A stretch of 32,575 bases of DNA from an uncultured Bacilli bacterium (GTDB lineage: Bacteria > Bacillota_I > Bacilli_A > RFN20 > CAG-826). The stretch covers positions 1 to 32,575 of the forward strand of contig CALVLC010000033.1 in the NCBI GenBank assembly GCA_944336335.1, in the 5' to 3' direction. The notes under the pieces were generated by a model that searched no databases, had not been told where the DNA came from, and saw only the letters and a program-made list of their open reading frames with translations. Made by a program: the position numbers and the translations under genes. Below are positions 1 to 8,176 of the stretch, one piece after another. Position 1 is the first letter of the stretch. Each line of letters opens with the position of its first letter.

Positions 1-1
1 T

Positions 2-586
2 AGCAAAGATATAGGTAAAGAAATTGAACCTGAAATTATGATTCCATTAACTCTCGATCTTAAAGAATTCAAGTTCGTTAAGAAGATTATTGTTGATGAA
101 GTCGAAAAAGTCTTAAAAGAAAACAACGTTTCAATGAAATACCATGTTGGTACAATGATCGAAATCCCAAGAGCTGCTTTACTCTCTGGTGAAATCGCTT
201 CAGAAGCTGAATTCTATTCATTTGGTACAAACGATTTAACACAAATGACATTTGGTTTCTCAAGAGATGACGCTTCCAAGTTCTTAGGTTCATACTATGA
301 AAATAAGATTCTTGAAGAAGATCCATTCCAACACGTTGACCAAAAAGGTGTTGGCAAATTAATCAAGATGGCAGTTGCTGATGGAAAAGCTACAAGACCA
401 GAATTACTTTGTGGTGTTTGTGGTGAACACGGCGGTGATCCAGAATCAATCCAATTCTTCAATAAAGTTGGTTTAGATTATGTTTCCTGCTCACCATTCA
501 GAGTCCCAATTGCAAGACTTGCTGCTGCTCAAGCTGAAATCTTATTAAAAAGAGAAGAAGCAAAAGCAGGCAAAAAATCTAAATAA
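2..586 (+). CDS. ppdK: Pyruvate, phosphate dikinase, C-terminal part (5' end outside window)
   Basis: Partial gene: the reading frame is open from base 2, so the true start lies upstream and only the last 194 residues are present. PPDK interconverts ATP + Pi + pyruvate and AMP + PPi + PEP in the cytosol, usually as a PPi-linked glycolytic enzyme in fermenters. The visible part is the C-terminal PEP/pyruvate-binding barrel: [28 protein letters not shown], and the [10 protein letters not shown] loop whose Cys (codon 419-421) is the catalytic acid/base of the family. It ends in a Lys-rich tail and is followed by a hairpin terminator. It is transcribed towards the origin, convergent with the minus-strand operon on its right. 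PEP synthase or PTS enzyme I share the barrel, but this loop sequence fits PPDK best. Confidence 0.95.
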   Translation, partial: SKDIGKEIEPEIMIPLTLDLKEFKFVKKIIVDEVEKVLKENNVSMKYHVGTMIEIPRAALLSGEIASEAEFYSFGTNDLTQMTFGFSRDDASKFLGSYYENKILEEDPFQHVDQKGVGKLIKMAVADGKATRPELLCGVCGEHGGDPESIQFFNKVGLDYVSCSPFRVPIARLAAAQAEILLKREEAKAGKKSK

Positions 587-606
587 TAGAAAGCCATTTA
601 AAAATA

Positions 607-633
607 AAGAGGAGTAAAAACTCCTCTTTTTTA
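607..633. terminator. Bidirectional intrinsic terminator between ppdK and the minus-strand operon
   Basis: A 10-bp perfect stem (AAAGAGGAGT / ACTCCTCTTT, 607-616 and 621-630) closes an AAAA loop. It is followed by a T-run on the plus strand and by TTTATTTTT on the minus strand, so it can stop ppdK from the left and the long minus-strand operon from the right. Confidence 0.85.
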
Positions 634-678
634 ATACTCAATTTTGTGAAAATAATTATAGATTTGCGGGCTTTTTTA

Positions 679-930
679 TTATTTTAAATACTTTGGTGAA
701 AAATATAAATCGTTATTTTCGGTTATGTGACCAACTTTTTTATTATTTAAATATATGTCTCCGTTATCATCTAAATAACCAGCTTTATATTTTTCAATAT
801 AAATTTCGCCTTCTTCTGTTAAAACAGCAAATCTTCTGCTATTAATGTAAATAACGCCCTGGTGGTTAATGTATCCAACAAGTTCATCGCCTATATACAC
901 GTTTTTATTATAACAATCTAAAAATAACAT
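679..930 (-). CDS. Small protein of exact 16-residue tandem beta repeats, function unknown
   Basis: 83 residues, last gene of the minus-strand operon; its ATG starts one base after the ispE stop. From residue 10 the protein is four and a half repeats of 16 residues with pattern (D/E)-I-Y-I/L-x4-(K/V)-x-G-Y-I/L-x-x-x-G. Tyrosines fall at residues 12, 28, 44, 60 and 76, exactly 16 apart, and Gly/Asn ends each unit at 25, 41, 57 and 73. Alternating hydrophobic residues and turn-forming Gly/Asn/Asp predict short beta hairpins arranged in a ring or meander. The pattern recalls small proteins annotated as '4-fold beta flower'; that link is an inference from the pattern. There is no signal peptide, membrane segment or catalytic motif. 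Position suggests co-transcription with ispE; the role is unknown. Confidence 0.75.
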   Translation of the reverse strand: MLFLDCYNKNVYIGDELVGYINHQGVIYINSRRFAVLTEEGEIYIEKYKAGYLDDNGDIYLNNKKVGHITENNDLYFSPKYLK

Positions 931-931
931 T

Positions 932-1789
932 TTATTTACCTAAAAATTTCGTAGCACAGACTTGATAGTGGTCAAGAGTATATTTCTTCTCGGCTTTTCT
1001 CCAAAGCTTTTTGTTATTCGTTAGAGCAAACACACAACTACCTGAGCCACTCATCATAACGCATTCAAATCCATCATCTTTTAGGCTCTCGATAATATTA
1101 GAGATTTCTGGTAAAAGTTCTATAGCTGGATTTTCTAATGAGTTAAAAACGTTCTTTCCTAAGCTTTCTAAATCGTCTTTTATATAGAGATCTTTAATCA
1201 AATTAATATCACCATGTTCAATATCTTCGCAACGATCGGCAGTTTCAAAAACTTCTTTTGTAGAAAGACCATCAAATGGCTTAACTAGCAAGACATAAAA
1301 TGGTGCAACATGGTCAAAAAATTCCAAAATTTCGCCTTTTCTCTTAAGAAGAGTAGGAGAATTAAAAATCGCCCATGGTACATCGCTCCCAATAGCTATT
1401 CCAATATCAATCAATTCTTCTTTTTTTGGCTTTAAATGAAGAAGTTTAATAATAGCTCTTAAAGCAGCTCCAGCATCAGCACTTCCGCCTCCAAGGCCGG
1501 CTTGTAAGAAGATGTTTTTGTGAATATTAATCAAAAAATGTTCTTTAAAACCCCGTTTCTCTCTAGCTTCGTCGATTATCCTATGAACTAAATTATATTT
1601 AGTGATTTTTAAAGAATAATCATCACAAGTAACGAAGTCATCAGTTGCTGTAGGCGGCAAAATTTGAACGTCTAAAGAATCGTGCATTTCTAAAGGCAAC
1701 ATTATTGTTTCTAAATTATGATACCCATCATCTCTTAAATTTTTAATATCTAGTGATAAATTTATTTTTGCGTAAGCTTTTTCAATCAT
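932..1789 (-). CDS. ispE: 4-diphosphocytidyl-2-C-methyl-D-erythritol kinase
   Basis: 285 residues, a full-length GHMP kinase. It phosphorylates the 2-hydroxyl of CDP-ME with ATP in the cytosolic MEP route to isoprenoids. The AKINLSL start carries the family's catalytic Lys (K8). The ATP loop GLGGGSADAGAA is at about 98-109, GSDVPWA supplies the catalytic Asp (D136), and MMSGSGSCVFAL near the C-terminus is the third GHMP motif. It starts at an ATG 18 bases after the ksgA stop, with no clear ribosome site, so translation may be coupled. Presence of ispE implies the organism makes IPP by the MEP pathway; the other pathway genes are not in the window. Confidence 0.95.
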   Translation of the reverse strand: MIEKAYAKINLSLDIKNLRDDGYHNLETIMLPLEMHDSLDVQILPPTATDDFVTCDDYSLKITKYNLVHRIIDEAREKRGFKEHFLINIHKNIFLQAGLGGGSADAGAALRAIIKLLHLKPKKEELIDIGIAIGSDVPWAIFNSPTLLKRKGEILEFFDHVAPFYVLLVKPFDGLSTKEVFETADRCEDIEHGDINLIKDLYIKDDLESLGKNVFNSLENPAIELLPEISNIIESLKDDGFECVMMSGSGSCVFALTNNKKLWRKAEKKYTLDHYQVCATKFLGK

Positions 1790-1807
1790 ATAAAAATTAT
1801 ATATTGT

Positions 1808-2623
1808 TTATTTATTTAATTCATTAAGCGTTTGAGATAATTTTACAAACTGTTCAGTATTAAGTTCTTCGGCTCTTTGTGTTGGCTTGATGTTTGTTTT
1901 TTCAAAAGCATTCATTAAAATGTCTCTATCTTTTACACAAGGCAAAAGATTATTTTGAAGGGTTTTTCTTCTATTTTGAAAGGATAACTTCGCTATTTTA
2001 TATAAAAACCCTGCAAAATCCATGTTTTTTTCAGGTTTTTTTGTTAAACTAAACACCAATGAGTCGACATTAGGTTCTGGAAAAAAGTTGGTTCTTCCGA
2101 CTAAAAGTTCTTGCTTTATATTGAATAAATAATCTAGTAAAACATTCAAAGCATTGTAATCTTTGCCTTGCTTGGCAACGATTCTTTTATAACATTCTTT
2201 TTGAACCATGAAGACGGCTTTTTCAAGATGTTTATTCTCTAGTGATATTTTCAAAATAATTTCACTGATTATATAGTATGGTAAATTCCCTATTACTTTG
2301 TTGGCTTGAAACTCTTTGACTTTTAAAATGTTGTTTTTTGTAATTTTGATTTTTCTTCCTTCGAAACTTTTATTAAGAAATTCAACAAATTTTTGGTCGT
2401 ATTCCACTACTTCATAATTGCTATATTCTTCATCTAATATGAAACCTGTAAGAGCTCCCAAACCAGGGCCAATTTCTAACACCTTATCGTTTTTATTAAT
2501 TGATAATAAGTTTACGATTTCAGTAGCTGTTTTTTGATTAATTAAAAAGTTTTGCCCCAATTCTTTTTTTGCATGGGAATTTACTAACTTAAAATAATCA
2601 ATAATTTCATCTCTATTCAGCAT
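1808..2623 (-). CDS. rsmA: 16S rRNA adenine-N6,N6-dimethyltransferase (A1518/A1519)
   Basis: 271 residues, KsgA/RsmA. It dimethylates two adjacent adenines in the 3'-terminal hairpin of 16S rRNA using SAM, a late check on 30S assembly; loss gives kasugamycin resistance in other bacteria. Motifs: LGQNFLI (22-28), SAM-binding VLEIGPGLGALTG (48-60), catalytic NLPYYI (113-118), and a C-terminal region with QNRRKTLQNNL. The start overlaps the end of rnmV by 7 bases, a pairing conserved in Bacillota (yabF-ksgA in B. subtilis), so RNase M5 and KsgA are probably translated together. Confidence 0.96.
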   Translation of the reverse strand: MLNRDEIIDYFKLVNSHAKKELGQNFLINQKTATEIVNLLSINKNDKVLEIGPGLGALTGFILDEEYSNYEVVEYDQKFVEFLNKSFEGRKIKITKNNILKVKEFQANKVIGNLPYYIISEIILKISLENKHLEKAVFMVQKECYKRIVAKQGKDYNALNVLLDYLFNIKQELLVGRTNFFPEPNVDSLVFSLTKKPEKNMDFAGFLYKIAKLSFQNRRKTLQNNLLPCVKDRDILMNAFEKTNIKPTQRAEELNTEQFVKLSQTLNELNK

Positions 2624-3150
2624 TTTTTTAAAACCTCAATAATTTGATCTTTAGTAATTTCTAACATATTTAGTTTCTTTAATAAAGATTTACCATTTGT
2701 AAATCCTAAATGAAAATTTTCAGAAACTATTTTTCTTAATTTAAAGGAATTGTCACTGCCTACCAAACCTAACTCGATTAAATCGCTCATTGTGATTATA
2801 GATTCATTACTGTTTTTATCGATAAAAACCTTTGCGTTTTTTAGAGCTCTTAAAACTTCTTCTTTAGTTGATTCAGCAACGCCCACTTTGCGTCCTTTAA
2901 TAGAAACCTCTTTTCTTACATAGGCATTTTTAAGTGCCGGTATTCTTTCATTCAAGTAAGTTCTTATTTTGTGGCCTGGAAAATCAGGATCTGTTAAAAC
3001 AATTGCTTCACCCTTTTCTAGATATGATTTTATGAATTCAACATCATTGTCTGAAACCGCTGAACCGTTAACACTATAAAAATCAGCATCTATAAAACTT
3101 GATAAAAAATCTACATCAGTTTTACCTTCAACAACTATTAATTTTTTCAC
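2617..3150 (-). CDS. rnmV: Ribonuclease M5
   Basis: 177 residues with an N-terminal Toprim domain: VVEGKTD with the catalytic Glu (E8) and VLTDPDFPGHKIR with the metal-binding DPD (54-56). RNase M5 trims both ends of 5S rRNA precursor bound by L18. The C-terminal third (TMSDLIELGL, LGFTNGKSLLKKLN) matches the region unique to M5 and separates it from other small Toprim proteins. The start is a GTG, 10 bases after the tatD stop. The gene overlaps ksgA. The order tatD-rnmV-ksgA is conserved in Bacilli. Confidence 0.93.
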   Translation of the reverse strand: MKKLIVVEGKTDVDFLSSFIDADFYSVNGSAVSDNDVEFIKSYLEKGEAIVLTDPDFPGHKIRTYLNERIPALKNAYVRKEVSIKGRKVGVAESTKEEVLRALKNAKVFIDKNSNESIITMSDLIELGLVGSDNSFKLRKIVSENFHLGFTNGKSLLKKLNMLEITKDQIIEVLKKC

Positions 3151-3160
3151 GATTTTTGTC

Positions 3161-3952
3161 TCATTCTTTCACGTGTAAAATTTTGCACGAATTGTGGAAA
3201 CTAATTTTTTGAAACTCTCCAAAGTTTAAATTTAACGATTCTGATGCATATTTTACGGTTTCATAGATATATTCAGGCAAATTGATGTTTCCACGAAACG
3301 GAACCGGAGCAAGATAAGGTGCGTCAGTTTCAAAAACTATAAATTCTTGTGGAATTGAATGAATTACATCTTTTATTTCAACAGCGTTTTTAAAAGTCAA
3401 GACTCCACCAAAAGCTATCATGTATCCAAGTTTAATAAATTCTTTGGCCATTTCCACACTTCCAGAAAAGCAATGCATTATTCCGGTTTGATTAACAGCA
3501 TGTGCTTTTAAAATGTCATATGTATTTTGAATAGCGTTTCTACAATGTATAGATATTGGTAAGTTATACTTGTTAGCTAGTTCAATTTGTTCTATGAACA
3601 TTTCTTTTTGTTTTGCTTTTATGTTGTCTTCTTTTTCCCAGTAATAATCTAATCCGATTTCGCCTATTGCTTTTATCTTTTTCGATGTGCTTATTAAATC
3701 TTCGAGTTCTTTTATTGTTGGATTGCTTTCGTTTTTTAATCTGTATTGTTTATGTTCTGTAGGAATAACTCCAATAGCACAATAAACATTCTCGTATTTT
3801 TCTGCAATTTTTATAGCTAACTTTGAACTTTCTAGATCCCAACCAACGCAAAGAAAATGAGTAACCCCTTTTTCTTTAGCGGATTGAAGTAGTGAATCTA
3901 AATTATCAAAAAGCTTTTTATCATTTAAATGAATGTGAGTATCAAAAATCAT
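3161..3952 (-). CDS. tatD: TatD family metal-dependent deoxyribonuclease
   Basis: 263 residues, TIM-barrel amidohydrolase fold. Metal and catalytic residues visible: H6 and H8 in DTHIHLN, E98 in GEIGLDYYW, H136 in SIHCRNA, H160 in MHCFSGS, D210 in ETDAPYLAP. TatD proteins are 3'-5' DNA exonucleases linked to repair; the Bacillus orthologue (yabD/tatD) sits beside rnmV-ksgA, as here. It starts one base after the mnmE stop and ends in TGA. Length and motifs are typical and nothing is missing. Confidence 0.94.
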   Translation of the reverse strand: MIFDTHIHLNDKKLFDNLDSLLQSAKEKGVTHFLCVGWDLESSKLAIKIAEKYENVYCAIGVIPTEHKQYRLKNESNPTIKELEDLISTSKKIKAIGEIGLDYYWEKEDNIKAKQKEMFIEQIELANKYNLPISIHCRNAIQNTYDILKAHAVNQTGIMHCFSGSVEMAKEFIKLGYMIAFGGVLTFKNAVEIKDVIHSIPQEFIVFETDAPYLAPVPFRGNINLPEYIYETVKYASESLNLNFGEFQKISFHNSCKILHVKE

Positions 3953-3953
3953 T

Positions 3954-5282
3954 TTATTTACCTACACAAAAACGAGAGAAAATTTCCTTTGCTATATCAA
4001 AATCATTATCTTCTCCAGTTATGGAGAGTGTTTTTAAATAAGCGTTTTTAAGTTGACTATTAATAAGATCTATTGGTAAGCCTGTTTCAACGTCAATTAA
4101 GACGTGTTCAAGAATTTCTTTAATATTTTCTAATAGTCCGATCTCACGAGTGTTTGCAATGGAAGGATTATCATAATTTTCTTTACTTAAATTGAGTTTA
4201 TCAATAATTGCTTGTTTTAAAGGCTCAACATCTTTATTTAAAGCAGAAATATAAAGTTTATCTTTATGTTCTTTTTGAGATAGTAAATCTTTTTTATTGT
4301 ATACAAAAATTCTGTTTTTACCTTTAACCAATTTAACGATTTCTTCATCCTCTTCATCAAGGTTTTCACTATCGAAAACACATAAAACAATATCGCTATC
4401 TTTAAGTTTTGATATGCTTTTTTCGATTCCGATTGATTCAACTTGATCAGAAGATTCTCTTATTCCGGCCGTATCAAACAAATTTATAATAACGCCATTA
4501 AGATTGATTTTGCCTTCAACAATGTCACGAGTAGTGCCTTTTACATCAGTAACAATTGCTTTATTTTCATTAAGTAAAGCATTTAAAATTGATGATTTTC
4601 CTACATTAGGTTTTCCTACAATTGCAACATTAATACCATCTTTTATGATGTTTCCCTTGAGTCCGTCTTTAATTAATTTGCTAATATATTTGATATTTTC
4701 CTTGCAAATCTCAACTATTTTTTCATTATTTGCTTCTTCAATGTCTAAATACTCAGGATAATCAATATTAACTTCAATCAAAGATAGAATATCTCCTAAA
4801 CTCTTTTTAATTGGCTCAATAAGCTTAGAAGTTTTCCCTTCAAGAGCCATCAGAGAAAGCTTTTTACTCTCTTCAGTTTCAGCATTTATAAGGTCATTAA
4901 TTGACTCAGCCTGCATTAAATTTAATTTACCATGTAAATAAGCTCGTGAAGAGTATTCGCCATTTGTAGCCATTCTGGCTCCGTTTTTTAAAGCGACTTC
5001 GATGATGCGATTAAAAATAAGTGGTGAACCATGTGACATAATCTCAACACTATCTTCTCCAGTAAAAGATCTTGGACGTTTATAAGCTAACAAAACGACT
5101 TCATCAATTGTTACTTCCCCGTCTTTGATATATCCATGAAATATAGTATTTTTTTCAACTTTAGTTATGTCCTTTGAAAAGAATTTCGAAACAATAAAAA
5201 AACAATCGTCACCACTAAGTCTGACGATTGCTAAGGCACTTTTCAAAGGCGGAGTGGCTAAAGCGACGATTGTTTCAAACAT
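3954..5282 (-). CDS. mnmE: tRNA modification GTPase MnmE
   Basis: 442 residues, slightly short for the family (about 450-460). With MnmG it makes the 5-carboxymethylaminomethyl group at U34 of several tRNAs. The N-terminal folate-binding domain begins VALATPPLKSALAIVRLSG. A helical domain is interrupted by the G domain: P-loop GKPNVGKS (223-230), GTTRD, DTAG (270-273), NKKD (329-332). The C-terminal FCVGK, with the conserved Cys four residues from the end, is intact. It lies 3 bases after jag. The usual partner mnmG, which follows mnmE in B. subtilis, is not next to it. Confidence 0.96.
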   Translation of the reverse strand: MFETIVALATPPLKSALAIVRLSGDDCFFIVSKFFSKDITKVEKNTIFHGYIKDGEVTIDEVVLLAYKRPRSFTGEDSVEIMSHGSPLIFNRIIEVALKNGARMATNGEYSSRAYLHGKLNLMQAESINDLINAETEESKKLSLMALEGKTSKLIEPIKKSLGDILSLIEVNIDYPEYLDIEEANNEKIVEICKENIKYISKLIKDGLKGNIIKDGINVAIVGKPNVGKSSILNALLNENKAIVTDVKGTTRDIVEGKINLNGVIINLFDTAGIRESSDQVESIGIEKSISKLKDSDIVLCVFDSENLDEEDEEIVKLVKGKNRIFVYNKKDLLSQKEHKDKLYISALNKDVEPLKQAIIDKLNLSKENYDNPSIANTREIGLLENIKEILEHVLIDVETGLPIDLINSQLKNAYLKTLSITGEDNDFDIAKEIFSRFCVGK

Positions 5283-5285
5283 TAA

Positions 5286-5939
5286 TTATTCAGCCTTTTC
5301 TTCTGTTTCTGGTTCAGTAGAAGTAGTTGTTTCTTTTCCAAAAGGAACGTATTTGATAACAACAGCTCTATTTTTGCCATCACCAACAGATTCAGTTTTA
5401 ATGTTTTTCCAATTTGTTAATGCATTATGAACTTTCTTTCTTTCATCTGGTGTCATTGGTTCAAGTTTTGCATCAATGTGTGTGGATAAAACTTCTTTAG
5501 CAACCTTTTTAGCTTCGTGAATTACTCTAGAATATTTTTTATCTTTGTAATTTCCAATATCTAATAAGATTCTGAATTTTCTCTTAAATTTTTGAGAAAC
5601 AGCAAGCTTAACAAGTTCGTTTAATGATTCAAGAGATTTACCATTGTTCCCAATTAAAATTGAATTGTGATTTGTTTCAATTAAAACCTTGATTAAGTTA
5701 TCTCTATAGAATGTTTTTAAACTTGCATCAAGATTTAAAGCATGGCATATATCTTTTATATATTCTTCAACAAAGAGAATAACATCGCTAGTTTCTTCGA
5801 CAGAAATAGTGGTCTTTTTAGAAAATAAACCTTTCTTTTCTTCGATAATTTTATAAATTAATTCTTCTTCTGCGACATTCAATTCTTCGCTTGCTTGTTT
5901 TAAACATTCAGCAAGTGTTTTAGCTGAAAATATTTTCAT
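5286..5939 (-). CDS. jag: Jag/KhpB RNA-binding protein (Jag-N, KH, R3H)
   Basis: 217 residues. The N-terminal Jag-N domain (1-50) starts MKIFSAKTLAECLKQA and includes the KKGLFSKK loop. The KH domain has its GxxG loop as IGNNGK (96-101). The R3H domain (about 135-200) has the R-x3-H signature in DERKKVH (R167, H171). An acidic Thr/Glu-rich tail closes it. Jag/KhpB binds RNA at mid-cell and affects division and cell-wall synthesis in streptococci and lactobacilli. It overlaps the yidC stop by 4 bases (ATGA), the usual yidC-jag coupling. Confidence 0.93.
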   Translation of the reverse strand: MKIFSAKTLAECLKQASEELNVAEEELIYKIIEEKKGLFSKKTTISVEETSDVILFVEEYIKDICHALNLDASLKTFYRDNLIKVLIETNHNSILIGNNGKSLESLNELVKLAVSQKFKRKFRILLDIGNYKDKKYSRVIHEAKKVAKEVLSTHIDAKLEPMTPDERKKVHNALTNWKNIKTESVGDGKNRAVVIKYVPFGKETTTSTEPETEEKAE

Positions 5940-7831
5940 TGTTGGACGCTCCCTTCTTTTTTCTTTGTAAACAGTCTTTTAACTTTATCGTTAATTTTTT
6001 CTTTATTATTATCTTTATAATCACCATTACGTTTATTTGATCTTGCTATAAATATATAATGAATAATTAAAGATTGAATAATTGAAATAATAGCACCAGC
6101 AAACCAGTAAACGCCCATAGCACTTGGAAGTGTGAAGCCCATGATAATAATCATTGCTGTCATAATCCATTGTGTATACTTAAGTGTTTTGTTTTGTTGA
6201 TTCAAAGATGCACTGTTATTTAATTTAGTAACTGATTTCATCTTCTTTTTATTTAACCAGTTTGGTAAAAGCATTGAGACAATTTGAGCAGCACTCATTA
6301 ACAAAACAAGAACAAGAGCTGTCCGCCATCCTGGGTTGCTTGGCCATCCACTAAAGTTAGTCAAAACAGACCAAATTGTGTCGGAAAGTCTTAATCCAAG
6401 TACGGCGTCTCTACTTAAAGAAGCACTGCCTTGTAAAGCGTTCCAAACACAAATAAAGACTGGGAATTGAACAAAAATAATTAATAAAGATGCAAATGGA
6501 TGGACTTTATATTTTTTATAAAGAGCCATTTGAGCAGCAGCTAATTTTTGTTTTTCATAGTCGTTTGAATTGGAATTTGGATATTTTTGTTGAAGTTTTG
6601 CAAGTTCTGGTTGTAAGAATGTCATCTTTTGTTGTGATAAAGTTGATGGCAAGGTTACAAGCATGAATAAAACTCTAATAATAAGAGTTGCTAATAAAAC
6701 AGCAAAAATTTGTCCATAACCATTCATTCCAAAGGCGTGAGCAAAGTTTTCAACCATTGTTCCGATTGGATAAACTAATAAGCCTTCTAAGAAACCGTGC
6801 TCGGAGAAAGCTCTTCCCCATCCTTCGTAGAAGTCTTCGCCTTTTCCTTCAATTAAAACTGTATCATTTAACGGATCGTTATTAACGTGTCCATAATATC
6901 CATCATTAACGGTGATACAAGTTCTTAAATTTGCAACTTGTGTATTAAGATTGGTGGACATTAAGTTTAAGAAATTGGTGCTTAAGCCATCATCAAATTT
7001 AAATCCGTCAGATGTAACAATTTCTTCATTCCATTTTCTTAAATTAACAAATTTATCGCTTGGATTTTCTTCGTTATAGTATTTAACAAAACCAGTGCGA
7101 GCTAAAAGAGCATTGTTTCTACCGATGTTATTTTCCCCACCTTCTAGCATTTCGTTAAGGAGTTCTTCGTTTGTTGTATCTTTTTTATATTCTTCTAATT
7201 GCTCAGGGGTATAGCCATATACTTGTTCATAAGTTAAAGTTTCAAGAGATAATCCGCTCAAACTTTCTAAAGAAGATTCGTTAGCTTCGTTAACCATTGC
7301 GCCTAAAACTTTAAGATCAAGTGCTTCCCAGTAAGAAGAAGTAGGAGCGATGATGTTATAAGAAGCAGCGTTATTAATAAGATTTTTAGTGAAATCGTTC
7401 AAACCAAATGTATAACTAACTCCTGTTGAACTTCCGCTTTCTGTGTTTTCTGCAGTTGAAATTCCGTCTGCATAAATAGTTACATTTTTTAATGCATAAA
7501 GATTTTCGTTAATTTGATAAAAGAAGTATTCGTGATGCTTTGTTTCTCCATCAACGTATGGTTTATCAACATCGCCAGTTGCCGCTTTTAATCCGATTCG
7601 ATCTAAAGTAACTTTTGATGCATCTACGTTAGCTTGAGCTTTGAAAGTATCTAAAATATATTGTTCGCCTTGCTCATAACTTTCAAAAAATGTTGTGTTC
7701 ATGCCGTTATAGCCGAACATATAGTTTGAAGTATCAAGATTAGAACAAAATGAATTACAACTTGTAAGAATAAAGACTGTTCCTAGAACAGCCATACCCC
7801 CAAAAACTTTTTTAAGACTTTTTTTATTCAT
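5936..7831 (-). CDS. yidC: YidC/Oxa1 membrane protein insertase, lipoprotein type with large extracellular domain
   Basis: 631 residues, about twice the size of usual Bacillota YidC (250-300). A lipobox LTSC (C25) ends the signal peptide. About 320 residues follow outside the membrane with no match I recognise, rich in Asn/Glu/Ser. The conserved insertase core runs from about 360 to 600: PIGTMVENFAHAFG, then LLATLIIRVLFM with the groove Arg (R386), the cytoplasmic hairpin QPELAKLQQKYPN...QKLAAAQMALYKKYKVHP, and three further membrane segments. The C-terminus is basic (KRLFTKKKEG), as expected for ribosome contact. AAGGAG at 7838-7843 lies 6 bases before the start, and the gene abuts the rnpA stop. 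Confidence 0.94.
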   Translation of the reverse strand: MNKKSLKKVFGGMAVLGTVFILTSCNSFCSNLDTSNYMFGYNGMNTTFFESYEQGEQYILDTFKAQANVDASKVTLDRIGLKAATGDVDKPYVDGETKHHEYFFYQINENLYALKNVTIYADGISTAENTESGSSTGVSYTFGLNDFTKNLINNAASYNIIAPTSSYWEALDLKVLGAMVNEANESSLESLSGLSLETLTYEQVYGYTPEQLEEYKKDTTNEELLNEMLEGGENNIGRNNALLARTGFVKYYNEENPSDKFVNLRKWNEEIVTSDGFKFDDGLSTNFLNLMSTNLNTQVANLRTCITVNDGYYGHVNNDPLNDTVLIEGKGEDFYEGWGRAFSEHGFLEGLLVYPIGTMVENFAHAFGMNGYGQIFAVLLATLIIRVLFMLVTLPSTLSQQKMTFLQPELAKLQQKYPNSNSNDYEKQKLAAAQMALYKKYKVHPFASLLIIFVQFPVFICVWNALQGSASLSRDAVLGLRLSDTIWSVLTNFSGWPSNPGWRTALVLVLLMSAAQIVSMLLPNWLNKKKMKSVTKLNNSASLNQQNKTLKYTQWIMTAMIIIMGFTLPSAMGVYWFAGAIISIIQSLIIHYIFIARSNKRNGDYKDNNKEKINDKVKRLFTKKKEGSVQQ

Positions 7832-8173
7832 TTATTTCTCCTTGATGGAAGTGATTTGTTTAAGCAAATCGTATAAAAGTTTTTCGTTTTTTTGAAATTC
7901 ATCGGTGTTGTATTTTGGTGAAATAACAACAATCAAATTCAATTGATGTTTTTGATATTCGAGATATTTATCTAAAATTGCTCTTACTTGGCGTTTAATC
8001 TTAACTCTTTTGACAGCAATTCCGTTTTTCTTTGAAACATGAATTCCAACCCTAGTGAAGCCGACATCGTTTTTTTGATAATAAATCGTATAGATTTCGT
8101 TTCGTTTAAATTTCTTATGGTTGAAAATTTCTTTAAACTCTCGATATTTTTTTACTCGATTAATTTCTTTCAT
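7832..8173 (-). CDS. rnpA: Ribonuclease P protein component
   Basis: 113 residues from ATG 8173; a TTG one codon upstream (8176) directly follows the rpmH stop and is the alternative start. RnpA is the basic protein that helps the RNase P RNA bind pre-tRNA leaders. The fold signature is present (VGFTRVGIHVSKK) followed by the RNR region. That region reads GIAVKRVKIKRQVR, whereas the family consensus is close to GNAVxRNxIKRxxR, so two usually conserved Asn are Ile and Val here. No ribosome site is visible, so translation is probably coupled to rpmH. Confidence 0.93.
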   Translation of the reverse strand: MKEINRVKKYREFKEIFNHKKFKRNEIYTIYYQKNDVGFTRVGIHVSKKNGIAVKRVKIKRQVRAILDKYLEYQKHQLNLIVVISPKYNTDEFQKNEKLLYDLLKQITSIKEK

Positions 8174-8176
8174 CAA

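Noticed and set aside
4504-4761. 85-residue plus-strand frame opposite mnmE
   Set aside because: It lies entirely antisense to the well-conserved MnmE G domain, with no ribosome site.
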